This document shows positions 6,451 through 14,235 of a DNA stretch of 21,731 bases, one piece after another. The notes below the pieces were generated by a model that saw only the letters and a list, made by a program, of their open reading frames with translations, had not been told where the DNA came from and did not search any database. Source of the stretch: an uncultured Clostridium sp. (lineage in GTDB: Bacteria > Bacillota > Clostridia > Lachnospirales > Lachnospiraceae); the NCBI GenBank assembly GCA_938036545.1, contig CALHQJ010000041.1, positions 1 through 21,731 on the forward strand, given 5' to 3'. The position numbers were made by a program, and so were the translations under genes. Within the stretch, counting starts at the first letter, position 1. Each line of letters starts with the position of its first letter.

Positions 6451-8172
6451 CTATCTGCCGCCTGGGCCTCCCATTCCTCCTGAGCCGCCCATTCCTCCCG
6501 GACCGCCCATTCCTCCCGGGACTCCCATCTGCATCATCATTCCTACAGTGCCGCTGTCTTTACTGGATGGGTCGATATAAACTTTCTCTCCCTCAGACAG
6601 TCCTTCAGTAATCTCCACAAAGGAATCATTGGTAAGTCCTGTGGTAACCTGTACGGCCCGAAATCCTGCCGGAACTCCGTCCACGGATTCCGTAACGGTA
6701 TCGTCTTTTACGTATACCTGATTTCCCCGCATCAAGGCATCTGCCGGTATCACAAGGGTATTTTCTGACTGGGCGGTTTGAATGATGCCATCTACATTCA
6801 TGCCAGGCAGAAGTTCTCCGTTCTCATCTAAGGTTACGGTTACCGGATAGGTAGTAACTCCATTGCTGTAAGTGCTTTGAAGACTGACATTGGTAACGGT
6901 TCCCGAAAACGTCTCCCCCTCAAATGCATCTGCCGTTACCTCTACCTTCTGCCCTACCTGTACGCTCTGAATGTCTAGTTCATCAATAGACATCTCAAAG
7001 GTGAGGGAGGATAAATCATAAATGACTGCCAGCGTTGTATTAGAAGTTCCCGACTTGCTGATGGTATCTCCGGTTTTTGCCGCTTTCTGGATGACCTGGC
7101 CGGAAATAGGTGCAGTAATGGTATAATTCTCCAAATTATTCTGGGTGCTTTCCAGCTTATTCTTTGCACTTTCCAGGCTTTCCTCAGCCTGTTCCACGGC
7201 ATTTTTATAAGTTTCCAGCAAATCGGAGGCAGATTTTGAGGTAATAGTAAAAATCGGCTGTCCTTCTGTCACATAGTCTCCTTCGCTGACTAGTACCTGC
7301 TCTACCTGGGCGCTTCCGTTTCCGGAAAAGTCAGCGCTCATGGTTTTATCAACAGATACTGTAAAGCTGCCTTCCTCGCTGCAGGAAAAATCGCCGATTA
7401 CTGCGGTTGCCGCCATATCCGCAGTCAGTCCTCCCGGATTTGCTACCGTAATCGTAACGTATCGTACCAGTCTGCCGCCTGTCAGTGTCTCATCCATACT
7501 GCTGACAGATGTTACCTGTCCTGGGAGCTGTTCTCCCGTTCCCGTTAAGGTTACAACTGCCTGGGAACCTGCCGGAATCTGTGCAGCTTCCTCCCTTAAA
7601 AAGGGCAGCCGCAGCTTCATCATGGCATCACTGTAAATATCTGCAATCTGGAAACCATTATTAATCTTGTCTCCGGCTTCTATATAAAGATTTTTTACAT
7701 ATCCGGTTTCCGTTGCTTTATAGGCATTGCCGCTCCAGTCTGCCTGTACTTCGCTATAATCCTCTTTGGCGCTGCTATAGGAATTTTCTGCCCTGGTAAC
7801 AGAGTTGGCGGCGCTGGACAATTCAGAGTCCATGGAAGACGGATCGATCTGATACAAAATCTGTCCCTTTTCCACCTGATCTCCCTCTTCAAAATCTGCC
7901 AGCAGCACTTCTCCCTCTACCAGGGAAGTAATGGTATAGGTATCTTTTGCTGCCAGAGTACCAGAAGAAGACAGGGTTGATGTAATCGTTTGCCTGGTAA
8001 CCGAGGCAGTTCTGATTTCTGATTCTTTTCCCTCTGCTGCCTCTACATTTTGCCTTACTGCCATTCCGGCTGCCAGCACAATGGCTGCAGCCCCCAGAAT
8101 TCCTGCCGGAATAAGCTTTTTAGGCAGCTTTCCTTTTATCATTTTCTTTTTTCTGATTTCCTTTTTCACCAC
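6451..8172 (-). CDS. Membrane-fusion (HlyD/RND-type) efflux adaptor, duplicated core
   Basis: Adaptor subunit of a MacB-like efflux system, 573 residues, longer than the usual 350-420. Residues 18-40 form one N-terminal membrane anchor. Two adaptor modules follow. Module 1 (about 78-262) has a lipoyl half (VEGEVLLADFEEGDQVEKGQ), a short coiled coil (115-150), the second lipoyl half (GYVKNLYIEAGDKINNG) and a beta barrel. Module 2 (about 280-466) repeats this with a coil at 315-350 and a barrel ending LLPGMNVDG. A membrane-proximal domain follows (467-540), then a Gly/Met/Pro-rich tail from about 545. The start is GTG at 8172, chosen because AGGCGG lies 6-7 bases upstream; an ATG at 8142 has no clear ribosome-binding site. 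It lies between the SLH gene (14-base gap) and the ATPase (8-base gap). Confidence 0.92.
   Translation of the reverse strand: MVKKEIRKKKMIKGKLPKKLIPAGILGAAAIVLAAGMAVRQNVEAAEGKESEIRTASVTRQTITSTLSSSGTLAAKDTYTITSLVEGEVLLADFEEGDQVEKGQILYQIDPSSMDSELSSAANSVTRAENSYSSAKEDYSEVQADWSGNAYKATETGYVKNLYIEAGDKINNGFQIADIYSDAMMKLRLPFLREEAAQIPAGSQAVVTLTGTGEQLPGQVTSVSSMDETLTGGRLVRYVTITVANPGGLTADMAATAVIGDFSCSEEGSFTVSVDKTMSADFSGNGSAQVEQVLVSEGDYVTEGQPIFTITSKSASDLLETYKNAVEQAEESLESAKNKLESTQNNLENYTITAPISGQVIQKAAKTGDTISKSGTSNTTLAVIYDLSSLTFEMSIDELDIQSVQVGQKVEVTADAFEGETFSGTVTNVSLQSTYSNGVTTYPVTVTLDENGELLPGMNVDGIIQTAQSENTLVIPADALMRGNQVYVKDDTVTESVDGVPAGFRAVQVTTGLTNDSFVEITEGLSEGEKVYIDPSSKDSGTVGMMMQMGVPGGMGGPGGMGGSGGMGGPGGR
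6467..6520. repeat. Three 18-bp tandem repeats in the adaptor tail
   Basis: Three head-to-tail 18-bp units (6467-6484, 6485-6502, 6503-6520) share the core CCCATTCCTCC. They encode Gly-Gly-Met-Gly-Gly-Pro/Ser on the minus strand at the adaptor C-terminus. Being a multiple of three, changes in copy number would keep the frame, so tail length may vary between strains. Confidence 0.85.
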
Positions 8173-8186
8173 TCTCTATCCGCCTT

Positions 8187-9299
8187 TTACCGTTCTAAGA
8201 AGTCCACAACCCGATAAGTCGGTTCTCCGTCTGCGTTTGTTGTCTTTTCGCAGATCAGCACCACGTTATCTCCTACCTTTACGGTTCCGTACATGGAAAA
8301 GGCATACTGAAGCTCTGAAGTAGTCAGCGTATATTCTGCCTGAGGATCGTCCTCATCGTCATTATCTAACAGAATGGCGCTGGGAATCATTACGTCTGAC
8401 GCATTGTAGTAAATATGGGTTACTTCTCCCTGAACAACCACTCTGCCCGTGTCCTCATCATCGCTGTCTGCTGAATAATACCATACCGTCTTTGTATCGG
8501 AATTCCAGTACACCACGCCGTAACCGTCGTTTGCCAATGCGCTTTTTATGGTTTCCTCATATGCACTTTCTCCATTTAAAAACCAGCTTGCTTCCGAGGT
8601 ATCAAAAGGAATCACGCTGGACAGCTTCTGGGATCTGCGTACCAGCTTGGGCCCCTTTAAGCTGCTGTCTACCATGTTAAGAGGATTAATCTCTCCATCT
8701 TCTGTTAATTCACAGCCCAATATACTTCCGTAAATGGTATTGCTGCCCTTGGGCTTTGTACGAAGCAGGTTGTAAAACAGATTGATGCAGTCTTTTTTAT
8801 TTAGTACCTCACTGGCTTCTCTGTCGATTCCTTCGCTCAGTTCCAGGAACTGAAACTTGGCGCTTCTGGCATTGACCTGGTCTCCCGTAAAATCTTCATT
8901 CGTATATCCCAGCATGGATAAAATGGCCCGTTGGGCATCTTCCACGGTAATGGCTTCATCCGGCTTAAACAGGCCGCCCAGGTATCCGCTCATCCACCCT
9001 TCTTTGGCAGCAATACGAATATAGGAAGCATACTGACTGTCTTTCGGCACATCTGAAAATACGGATACGCTGCTGGAAGAAGATGCAGTACTCCGGTAAT
9101 CAGACGCCAGAACCAGCATTTTTGCAAACTCCCCTCTGGTTACAGTAACCCCTGTACCATAGGCATCCGTAATTCCAGACAATTCAATGACCCGTTCTCT
9201 CATATCGTATCCTACGGCAGCCTCTGCCTCCATCGGAATCAGCAGGGATGCTGCTTCCACAGCCACGGCCAGCCCTAAGTAAATTCCTCTCCGATTCAT
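8187..9299 (-). CDS. Exported S-layer homology (SLH) domain protein
   Basis: Secreted cell-wall-associated protein, 370 residues. Residues 1-27 look like a signal peptide, with cleavage likely after MEAEA. The N-terminal half contains SLH-like motifs: TVTRGEFAKMLVLASDY, then FSDVPKDSQYASYIRIAAKEGWMSGYLGGLFKPDEAITVEDAQ (about 84-127 in outline), and a third, weaker one about 135-190. SLH domains usually bind pyruvylated secondary wall polymer. The C-terminal half (about 220-370) is beta-rich and acidic, with the run DNDDEDD; I do not recognise it. The start at 9299 has GAGAGGAG about 7 bases upstream. It is the first gene of the adaptor-ATPase-permease operon, which suggests a structural role for the efflux complex at the wall; this is inference. 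Confidence 0.88.
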   Translation of the reverse strand: MNRRGIYLGLAVAVEAASLLIPMEAEAAVGYDMRERVIELSGITDAYGTGVTVTRGEFAKMLVLASDYRSTASSSSSVSVFSDVPKDSQYASYIRIAAKEGWMSGYLGGLFKPDEAITVEDAQRAILSMLGYTNEDFTGDQVNARSAKFQFLELSEGIDREASEVLNKKDCINLFYNLLRTKPKGSNTIYGSILGCELTEDGEINPLNMVDSSLKGPKLVRRSQKLSSVIPFDTSEASWFLNGESAYEETIKSALANDGYGVVYWNSDTKTVWYYSADSDDEDTGRVVVQGEVTHIYYNASDVMIPSAILLDNDDEDDPQAEYTLTTSELQYAFSMYGTVKVGDNVVLICEKTTNADGEPTYRVVDFLER

Positions 9300-9352
9300 A
9301 TAAAAACTCCTCTCATCTTCGCTTCACAGGAGTACCTTAACAAATAAATGTG

Positions 9353-9392
9353 TTTTTTTTGTGATTTTTTTTAGAAAGTTTCGTGTTTTTTT
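9353..9392. repeat. Three A-tracts in the leader of the SLH-efflux operon
   Basis: The mRNA-sense (minus) strand has runs of A7 (9392-9386), A8 (9372-9365) and A8 (9360-9353), the first two each preceded by TTTCT. Centres are about 12 and 21 bp apart, close to one and two helical turns, so the DNA may be curved. The function is unknown. Confidence 0.6.
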
Positions 9393-9407
9393 AGAAATGT
9401 AGTTTGA

Positions 9408-9435
9408 ACTATAGAATCATTTGTGTTACTGAAAA
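9408..9435 (-). promoter_or_regulatory. Candidate promoter of the SLH-efflux operon
   Basis: The minus strand reads TTTTCA (9435-9430), 16 bases, then TATAGT (9413-9408). This would give a leader of about 100 bases before the ATG at 9299. The -10 matches 5 of 6 and the -35 4 of 6 consensus positions. It lies just after the hairpin that follows metY. Confidence 0.45.
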
Positions 9436-9442
9436 ATCCCCC

Positions 9443-9469
9443 CTGTTTTTCTCAGATGAGATAAAACAG
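9443..9469 (-). terminator. Hairpin downstream of metY, possible terminator
   Basis: On the minus strand, CTGTTTT pairs with AAAACAG and an inner TCTC with GAGA around an ATCT loop, with one bulged A. About 11 pairs form in total. A G6 run and then ATTTTTC follow, so the T tract is separated from the stem and termination may be weak. Confidence 0.4.
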
Positions 9470-9520
9470 AAGAGATTTTCCTATCAGATGCAGAATTTTT
9501 ATAAGAGTTTCCTGCTGGTT

Positions 9521-10801
9521 TTAATCTTCTAATGCCTGACGAATATCTTCAATAATATCGTCTGCATTTTCGATTCCTACGCTTAAACGGATTAAGGACG
9601 GATCTACGCCAGCTTCTACCAGCTGTTCATCGTTTAACTGTCTGTGGGTGTGGCTGGCGGGATGAAGGACACAGGTTCTGGCGTCTGCCACATGAGTTAC
9701 AATGGCAGCCAGCTTTAACTTATCCATAAATACCTGTGCGCCGCTTCTTCCGCTCTTTAATCCAAAAGAAATGACGCCGCAGGAGCCATTTGGCAGGTAT
9801 TTCTGCGCCAGCTCGTAATATTTGTCTCCCTCCAGTCCAGGGTAATTGACCCAGGCCACGTCTTCCCTGCTCTGCAGATAGGAGGCAATCTTTAATGCAT
9901 TTTCACAGTGACGCGGAACCCGAAGATGAAGGGTCTCCAGACCTACATTTAATAAAAATGCATTCTGGGGAGACTGAATGGAGCCTAAATCTCTCATAAT
10001 CTGAGCAGTTGCCTTGGTAATGTAAGCCTTTTTTCCAAAACGTTCTGTGTAAATTACCCCATGATAGGAGTCATCCGGCGTTGTCAGTCCAGGGAACTTT
10101 TCTTTGTGGGCATCCCAGTCAAAATTTCCGCTGTCTACAATACAGCCGCCTACGCACATTGCATGGCCGTCCATATATTTGGTTGTGGAATGGGTAACAA
10201 TATCGGCTCCCCATTCAAATGGCCGGCAGTTAATGGGAGTGGCAAAGGTATTGTCCACAATCAGAGGAACTCCGTGTCTGTGGGCCAGTCTGGCAAATTT
10301 CTCAATGTCCAGCACTACCAGGGCAGGATTTGCAATAGTCTCTCCAAAGACTGCCTTGGTGTTAGGCTGAAATGCTTTTTCCAGTTCTTCCTCGGAAGCG
10401 TCCGGATCTACCAGCGTTACCTCAATTCCCATCTTTTTCATGGTCACGGTAAACAAATTAGAGGTACCGCCATATATGGTAGCCGCACTAATAACGTGAT
10501 CTCCGGCAGAGCAGATATTAAATACTGCATAAAAATTTGCAGCCTGGCCGGATGAAGTCAGCATGGCAGCTGCGCCTCCCTCCAGCTGACAGATCTTATC
10601 TGCCACTGCGTCGTTGGTCGGGTTTGCCAGACGGGTATAAAAATATCCATCTTCTTCCAGATCAAACAGGCGTCCCATCTGCTCGCTTGTCTCGTATTTA
10701 AACGTAGTGCTCTGATAAATGGGCAGTACTCGCGATTCGCCGTTTTTCGGCTGCCATCCGCCCTGAATGCAAATTGTATCAAGGGATTGTTTTTTCTCCA
10801 T
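9521..10801 (-). CDS. metY: O-acetylhomoserine sulfhydrylase / aminocarboxypropyltransferase
   Basis: PLP enzyme of the Cys/Met-metabolism family, 426 residues, that makes homocysteine (or methionine) from O-acetylhomoserine and sulfide (or methanethiol). Visible features: YTRLANPTNDAVADKICQLEGG (in outline, residues 55-76), the cofactor-contact SSGQAANF (83-90), VDNTFATP (182-189) and the PLP lysine K208 in HSTTKYMDGH. The length and the long insert around GVIYTERFGKKAYITKA match the MetY subgroup rather than the shorter MetB/MetC enzymes of about 380 residues. I place the start at the ATG at 10801 because GGAGGA lies at 10809-10814; the upstream in-frame ATG at 10828 precedes that site. It is monocistronic and divergent from the DUF362 gene. 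No clear T-box or SAM riboswitch fits in the short upstream gap. Confidence 0.93.
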   Translation of the reverse strand: MEKKQSLDTICIQGGWQPKNGESRVLPIYQSTTFKYETSEQMGRLFDLEEDGYFYTRLANPTNDAVADKICQLEGGAAAMLTSSGQAANFYAVFNICSAGDHVISAATIYGGTSNLFTVTMKKMGIEVTLVDPDASEEELEKAFQPNTKAVFGETIANPALVVLDIEKFARLAHRHGVPLIVDNTFATPINCRPFEWGADIVTHSTTKYMDGHAMCVGGCIVDSGNFDWDAHKEKFPGLTTPDDSYHGVIYTERFGKKAYITKATAQIMRDLGSIQSPQNAFLLNVGLETLHLRVPRHCENALKIASYLQSREDVAWVNYPGLEGDKYYELAQKYLPNGSCGVISFGLKSGRSGAQVFMDKLKLAAIVTHVADARTCVLHPASHTHRQLNDEQLVEAGVDPSLIRLSVGIENADDIIEDIRQALED

Positions 10802-10899
10802 TGCTCTCTCCTCCTGGTTGTCCTGCATCTATGCTTCCGATGCGTTCTTGTGGTCTGTATTTCTCACATTCAGCAACAGTTTACCACAAAATCAACCTA

Positions 10900-10928
10900 T
10901 TGAAAATACCAAAAGCTTAGGCTATAAT
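10900..10928 (+). promoter_or_regulatory. Near-consensus promoter of the DUF362 gene
   Basis: TTGAAA (10900-10905), exactly 17 bases, then TATAAT (10923-10928). Both boxes are at or one base from consensus. Transcription would start near 10935, followed by AAGGAGGA at 10953-10960, six bases before the ATG at 10966. This suggests strong constitutive expression. Confidence 0.85.
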
Positions 10929-10965
10929 CATCTCAGTTTTTAATACTGTTTTAAGGAGGAGTCTT

Positions 10966-12072
10966 ATGACACCATCAACTGTTTATTTTACAAACATGAG
11001 AACTACATTAAATGAAAATCTGCTTCAGAAGCTGGAGCGCCTGGTAAAAAAGGCCGGAATGCTGGAGAACATTGATTTTAACAACAAATTTACTGCTATT
11101 AAAATCCATTTCGGCGAGCCTGGAAACCTGGCTTACCTGCGTCCCAATTATTCCAAGGTTCTGGCAGACTTAATCAAAGCCCAGGGCGGCCGGCCATTTC
11201 TGACCGACTGTAATACCTTATACGTAGGCCGCCGGAAAAATGCCCTGGATCATTTAGACGCTGCTTATGAAAACGGCTACAACCCTTTTACCACAGGCTG
11301 CCACGTTATTATAGCAGATGGCTTAAAGGGAACTGATGAAACCCTTGTCCCTATTGACGGCCAGTATGTAAAAGAAGCTAAAATCGGCAGAGCCTTAATG
11401 GATGCGGATATTGTTATCTCACTGACTCATTTCAAGGGCCATGAATCTACCGGATTCGGCGGCGCATTAAAGAATATCGGCATGGGCGGCGGCTCCAGAG
11501 CCGGTAAAATGGAAATGCACAGCGCCGGTAAGCCTCATGTCGAACAGGATGTATGCGTTGGCTGCGGTATGTGTAAGAAAAACTGTGCCCATGGAGCCAT
11601 TACCATCGAAAACCGCAAAGCTTCCATTGATCACAGCAAATGCGTTGGCTGCGGCCGCTGTATCGGCGCCTGTCCAACCGATGCGGTTTCCCCCGATTAC
11701 GACGAGGCCAATGACGTATTAAACTGTAAAATCGCCGAATACTCCCTGGCAGTTTTAAAGGATCGCCCTCACTTCCACGTAAGCCTGGTTGTTGACGTAT
11801 CTCCTAACTGTGACTGCCATGCAGAAAACGACGTACCTATCGTTCCCAATATCGGCATGTTTGCCTCATTTGATCCGGTAGCCCTGGATATGGCCTGCGT
11901 AGATGCTGTAAACAAGCAGCCTGTTATGGCCGGAAGCTTCCTGGCAGAACAGGAACACTGCCACCACGATCACTTTACCGATACCCATCCAGAAACCAAC
12001 TGGGAAAGCTGCATCGACCATGCAGTAAAGCTGGGACTGGGAAGCAAAGAATACAACCTGATTGAAATCTGA
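10966..12072 (+). CDS. DUF362 protein with two 4Fe-4S ferredoxin motifs
   Basis: Predicted iron-sulfur protein of 368 residues. The N-terminal DUF362 domain (about 1-185) has the conserved LTHFKGHESTGFGGALKNIGMG stretch (in outline, 153-174). A bacterial ferredoxin domain follows with two complete CxxCxxCxxxC sets: C197, C200, C203, C207 and C226, C229, C232, C236. These should hold two 4Fe-4S clusters. The C-terminal part closes the DUF362 fold and has a Cys/His-rich NCDCHAEND motif and a cluster EHCHHDH near residue 327-333 that could bind metal. Members are cytosolic and common in anaerobic Firmicutes; the biochemical role is not established. Its promoter and ribosome-binding site are strong. 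It appears to be a single-gene unit ending in a long hairpin. Confidence 0.93.
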   Translation: MTPSTVYFTNMRTTLNENLLQKLERLVKKAGMLENIDFNNKFTAIKIHFGEPGNLAYLRPNYSKVLADLIKAQGGRPFLTDCNTLYVGRRKNALDHLDAAYENGYNPFTTGCHVIIADGLKGTDETLVPIDGQYVKEAKIGRALMDADIVISLTHFKGHESTGFGGALKNIGMGGGSRAGKMEMHSAGKPHVEQDVCVGCGMCKKNCAHGAITIENRKASIDHSKCVGCGRCIGACPTDAVSPDYDEANDVLNCKIAEYSLAVLKDRPHFHVSLVVDVSPNCDCHAENDVPIVPNIGMFASFDPVALDMACVDAVNKQPVMAGSFLAEQEHCHHDHFTDTHPETNWESCIDHAVKLGLGSKEYNLIEI

Positions 12073-12086
12073 TTTTAGGCAATTAA

Positions 12087-12162
12087 ACAGCCGCCCCTCC
12101 TCGCAAAACCTTCTGCTAAATTGTTACGATTTAACAGAAGGATTGCGGCAGCGGACGGCTGT
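12087..12162 (+). terminator. Long hairpin terminator between converging genes
   Basis: The outer stem ACAGCCG (12087-12093) pairs with CGGCTGT (12156-12162). Inside are CGCAA/TTGCG and CCTTCTG/CAGAAGG, then TAAAT/ATTTA around a TGTTACG loop. T6 at 12168-12173 follows on the plus strand. On the minus strand the hairpin is followed by TTTAATT, so it may serve both converging genes. The stem is longer than a minimal terminator needs. Confidence 0.8.
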
Positions 12163-12173
12163 CTCTATTTTTT

Positions 12174-12698
12174 CTATTCTCTCATTCTTCCATCCTGCGG
12201 CGTAAAACTTCGGCACAAAATGTCCAGGGCCTTTTCAAAGGAAATCTCATCCAGATCCAGAATTTTAAGCTCTGGATCTTTCCACATCCATGCATTGTGA
12301 GCCGCTTCCTTCTTTTTCAGCACACCCAGCACCTGTTCATGAGTATGAACCGCTCGTTTTAACAGTTCCAGATAGGCGGCTTCCTCTCTTTCCAAAACTC
12401 CGATTTCGTCCAGTATCAGAATACGGCTGGGATACTCCATGCTTTTTTCCAGCACCTGACACCCAAAGCTGTCAAATACTCCTGGTATGACCTCATTATA
12501 CGTATCATGCTGAATGGAAAACCGCCTGTCATTATCCTCCATTTCTACCAGGGCATGTATACAGAATCCGATTCTCTTTCCATTTTCATAAACCGGAAGA
12601 GTCTGGAAACCACATGCCTGCATCTGGCTTTTCTCTAAAAACGTGCCGATACAGGTAGATTTTCCAATCTGCTTCTGGCCGGTTAAAAAAATCTTCAT
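12174..12698 (-). CDS. THEP1-like nucleoside-triphosphatase
   Basis: Small P-loop NTPase of 174 residues. The N-terminus is the phosphate-binding loop GQKQIGKST (7-15). ILDEIG (95-100) fits Walker B as found in the THEP1 / nucleoside-triphosphatase family, which hydrolyses NTPs and has some nucleotide-kinase activity in characterised members. The length is normal. The start at 12698 has AAGGGG about 9 bases upstream. It has its own promoter (12744-12772) and ends beside the hairpin shared with the converging DUF362 gene. The biological role of this family in bacteria is unclear, and nothing nearby identifies a substrate. Confidence 0.82.
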   Translation of the reverse strand: MKIFLTGQKQIGKSTCIGTFLEKSQMQACGFQTLPVYENGKRIGFCIHALVEMEDNDRRFSIQHDTYNEVIPGVFDSFGCQVLEKSMEYPSRILILDEIGVLEREEAAYLELLKRAVHTHEQVLGVLKKKEAAHNAWMWKDPELKILDLDEISFEKALDILCRSFTPQDGRMRE

Positions 12699-12743
12699 AG
12701 TGGAGTCCCCTTTTTAACATCTTATTTTTCCTTTAAGCAACTA

Positions 12744-12772
12744 CTTATAACATAAAAAATTGTAAAATTCAA
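12744..12772 (-). promoter_or_regulatory. Promoter of the THEP1-like gene
   Basis: The minus strand reads TTGAAT (12772-12767), 17 bases, then TATAAG (12749-12744), with TG one base before the -10 (extended -10). Both boxes are close to consensus. The leader is about 40 bases. Confidence 0.7.
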
Positions 12773-12820
12773 CATGGATTTTTACAGCTTTTATCTATTT
12801 ACTAAGACACTAATAAAGTA

Positions 12821-12848
12821 TGCGGCCTCCCAAGCCAGGAAAGCCGCA
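12821..12848 (-). terminator. Terminator of the glycan-uptake operon
   Basis: The minus strand forms an 11-pair stem: TGCGGC with GCCGCA, continued by TTTCC with GGGAG using two G-T pairs. The loop is TGGCTT. TACTTTATTAG follows as a weak T tract. It lies 25 bases after the stop of the solute-binding protein gene, the last gene of the operon. Confidence 0.7.
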
Positions 12849-12873
12849 TCTGCTCATTCATTTTATATATTGT

Positions 12874-14190
12874 TTATTCAGCTAAAAAATCTGCTGCTAT
12901 CTGATCAATGTTTTCCATCAGTTCATCAGAAGTAATGTTACCTGCCAGCATTTCGGAGATACCATTTTTTAAATCAGTCTGAATGGAGTTTGTAAATGCC
13001 TGATATCCCCACTCTTTTCCAGGAACATCACTGGTTGCGTTCAGTTCATTGGAGAATGTTTCAAAAAATTCTGCACCGAAATCATAATCTAAGGATTCAT
13101 TTCCTTTTACCTGAGACAGATAGTAATTTTCTTTACAATACTGAGCATTTTTCTCCGGCTGAGAAATCCATTCAATAAACTCTGCCGCTTCTTTCTCTAC
13201 ACCAGTTCCTGCAAATGCACCCAGCCATTTTCCTCCAGGAACGGTTGCCCGTTCTGCATCCTGAGGAAGATAAGTCACACCCCATTCAAAATCGGTAATC
13301 TGATCCTTATAATTAGCAATCATCCAGCTTCCTGCAAAATGGGTTGCTACCTGGCCGGTACGGAACATTTCATTGGGATTTTCTGCTCCCAGCCATACGG
13401 AAGTTGGCATAATCCCTTCATCATGGAGCTTCTTAAACCATTCTAATGCTTTTTTCATTTCCGGAGAGTTAATATTAGAAGCCGTCATATCTTCGTTTAA
13501 GAGACTGCCTCCTGCCTGATAAAGCAATGTTGAAAATCTTTGAGGCGAGTAATCAAATACCATGCCGTATTTGCAGTCGCTTCCCTCCATTACCTTTTGT
13601 AATGCCTCTTCATACTCTTCCCAGGTCCAGATGTCTTCTTCTGACTGAGGCACCTCTACTCCTGCCTGTTCAAATGCCGTCTTGTTGTAAATAATACCAT
13701 TGGCTGTTACATCCATCGGAGCAGCCAGGAATTTGCCGTCAAAATCCGTCCGGAGTCCTGAACCAAAATTATTTTTAAACGCTTCCGGATCGGATACATA
13801 CTCATTTAAATCAATCAGCTGATTCTGAACCACACCTAAGTTGGTCAGTCTTGCCAAAGCTGGCTGTTCTCCTGCATTCAGCATATTTTTTAATTTATTG
13901 TCTACATCTGCATAAGGAACCTCAATCAGTTCAATCTTAATATCCGGATGAAGTTCCATATATTCATTGGCCAGCTTCATAAAAGACTCGCCTTCTTTTC
14001 CATCGCTGAACCATACTACATCCAGAGTCTTTGTTTCTCCGTTTCCTTTTTCTTTCTCAGCTGCTTCTGTTCCTGCTGACTGCGCAGCCGTTTCCCCTGA
14101 TACTGCCGGCTTTTCTTTTCCTCCTGAACACCCTGTAAGGGTTACCAGTACCATTGCTCCTGCTAACATTCCTGCTAAAATCTTTCTCAT
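12874..14190 (-). CDS. Sugar ABC transporter solute-binding lipoprotein
   Basis: Extracellular solute-binding protein family 1, 438 residues, anchored by lipid. The signal peptide ends in the lipobox LTGC with the lipidated cysteine at C21. A linker rich in Gly, Ala and Glu (22-55) follows. The mature domain shows the family pattern: DVVWFSDGKEGESFMKLANEY, then NGIIYNKTAFEQAG and WTWEEYEEAL-like motifs. It would capture an oligosaccharide and pass it to the two permeases encoded upstream. AAAGGAG precedes the ATG at 14190 by 7 bases. It is unusual as the last gene, 45 bases after the AraC gene; I see no clear promoter in that gap. The ligand is not readable from sequence, but GH105 nearby points to a uronate-containing oligosaccharide. 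Confidence 0.94.
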   Translation of the reverse strand: MRKILAGMLAGAMVLVTLTGCSGGKEKPAVSGETAAQSAGTEAAEKEKGNGETKTLDVVWFSDGKEGESFMKLANEYMELHPDIKIELIEVPYADVDNKLKNMLNAGEQPALARLTNLGVVQNQLIDLNEYVSDPEAFKNNFGSGLRTDFDGKFLAAPMDVTANGIIYNKTAFEQAGVEVPQSEEDIWTWEEYEEALQKVMEGSDCKYGMVFDYSPQRFSTLLYQAGGSLLNEDMTASNINSPEMKKALEWFKKLHDEGIMPTSVWLGAENPNEMFRTGQVATHFAGSWMIANYKDQITDFEWGVTYLPQDAERATVPGGKWLGAFAGTGVEKEAAEFIEWISQPEKNAQYCKENYYLSQVKGNESLDYDFGAEFFETFSNELNATSDVPGKEWGYQAFTNSIQTDLKNGISEMLAGNITSDELMENIDQIAADFLAE

Positions 14191-14235
14191 AATAATCTCC
14201 TTTCTCTCTTTCGTTTTTGATATGGAATGATATGA

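Noticed and set aside
6467..6520. CRISPR-like short repeats
   Set aside because: The 18-bp units are adjacent without spacers and encode an in-frame Gly/Met repeat in the adaptor tail.
10061..10555. Open frame of 164 codons on the plus strand opposite metY
   Set aside because: It has no ribosome-binding site and no recognisable motif, and lies wholly within a confident enzyme gene on the other strand.
10829..10965. SAM riboswitch or T-box leader before metY
   Set aside because: The gap is only about 137 bases, is shared with a divergent promoter, and shows no recognisable conserved core or terminator/antiterminator pair.
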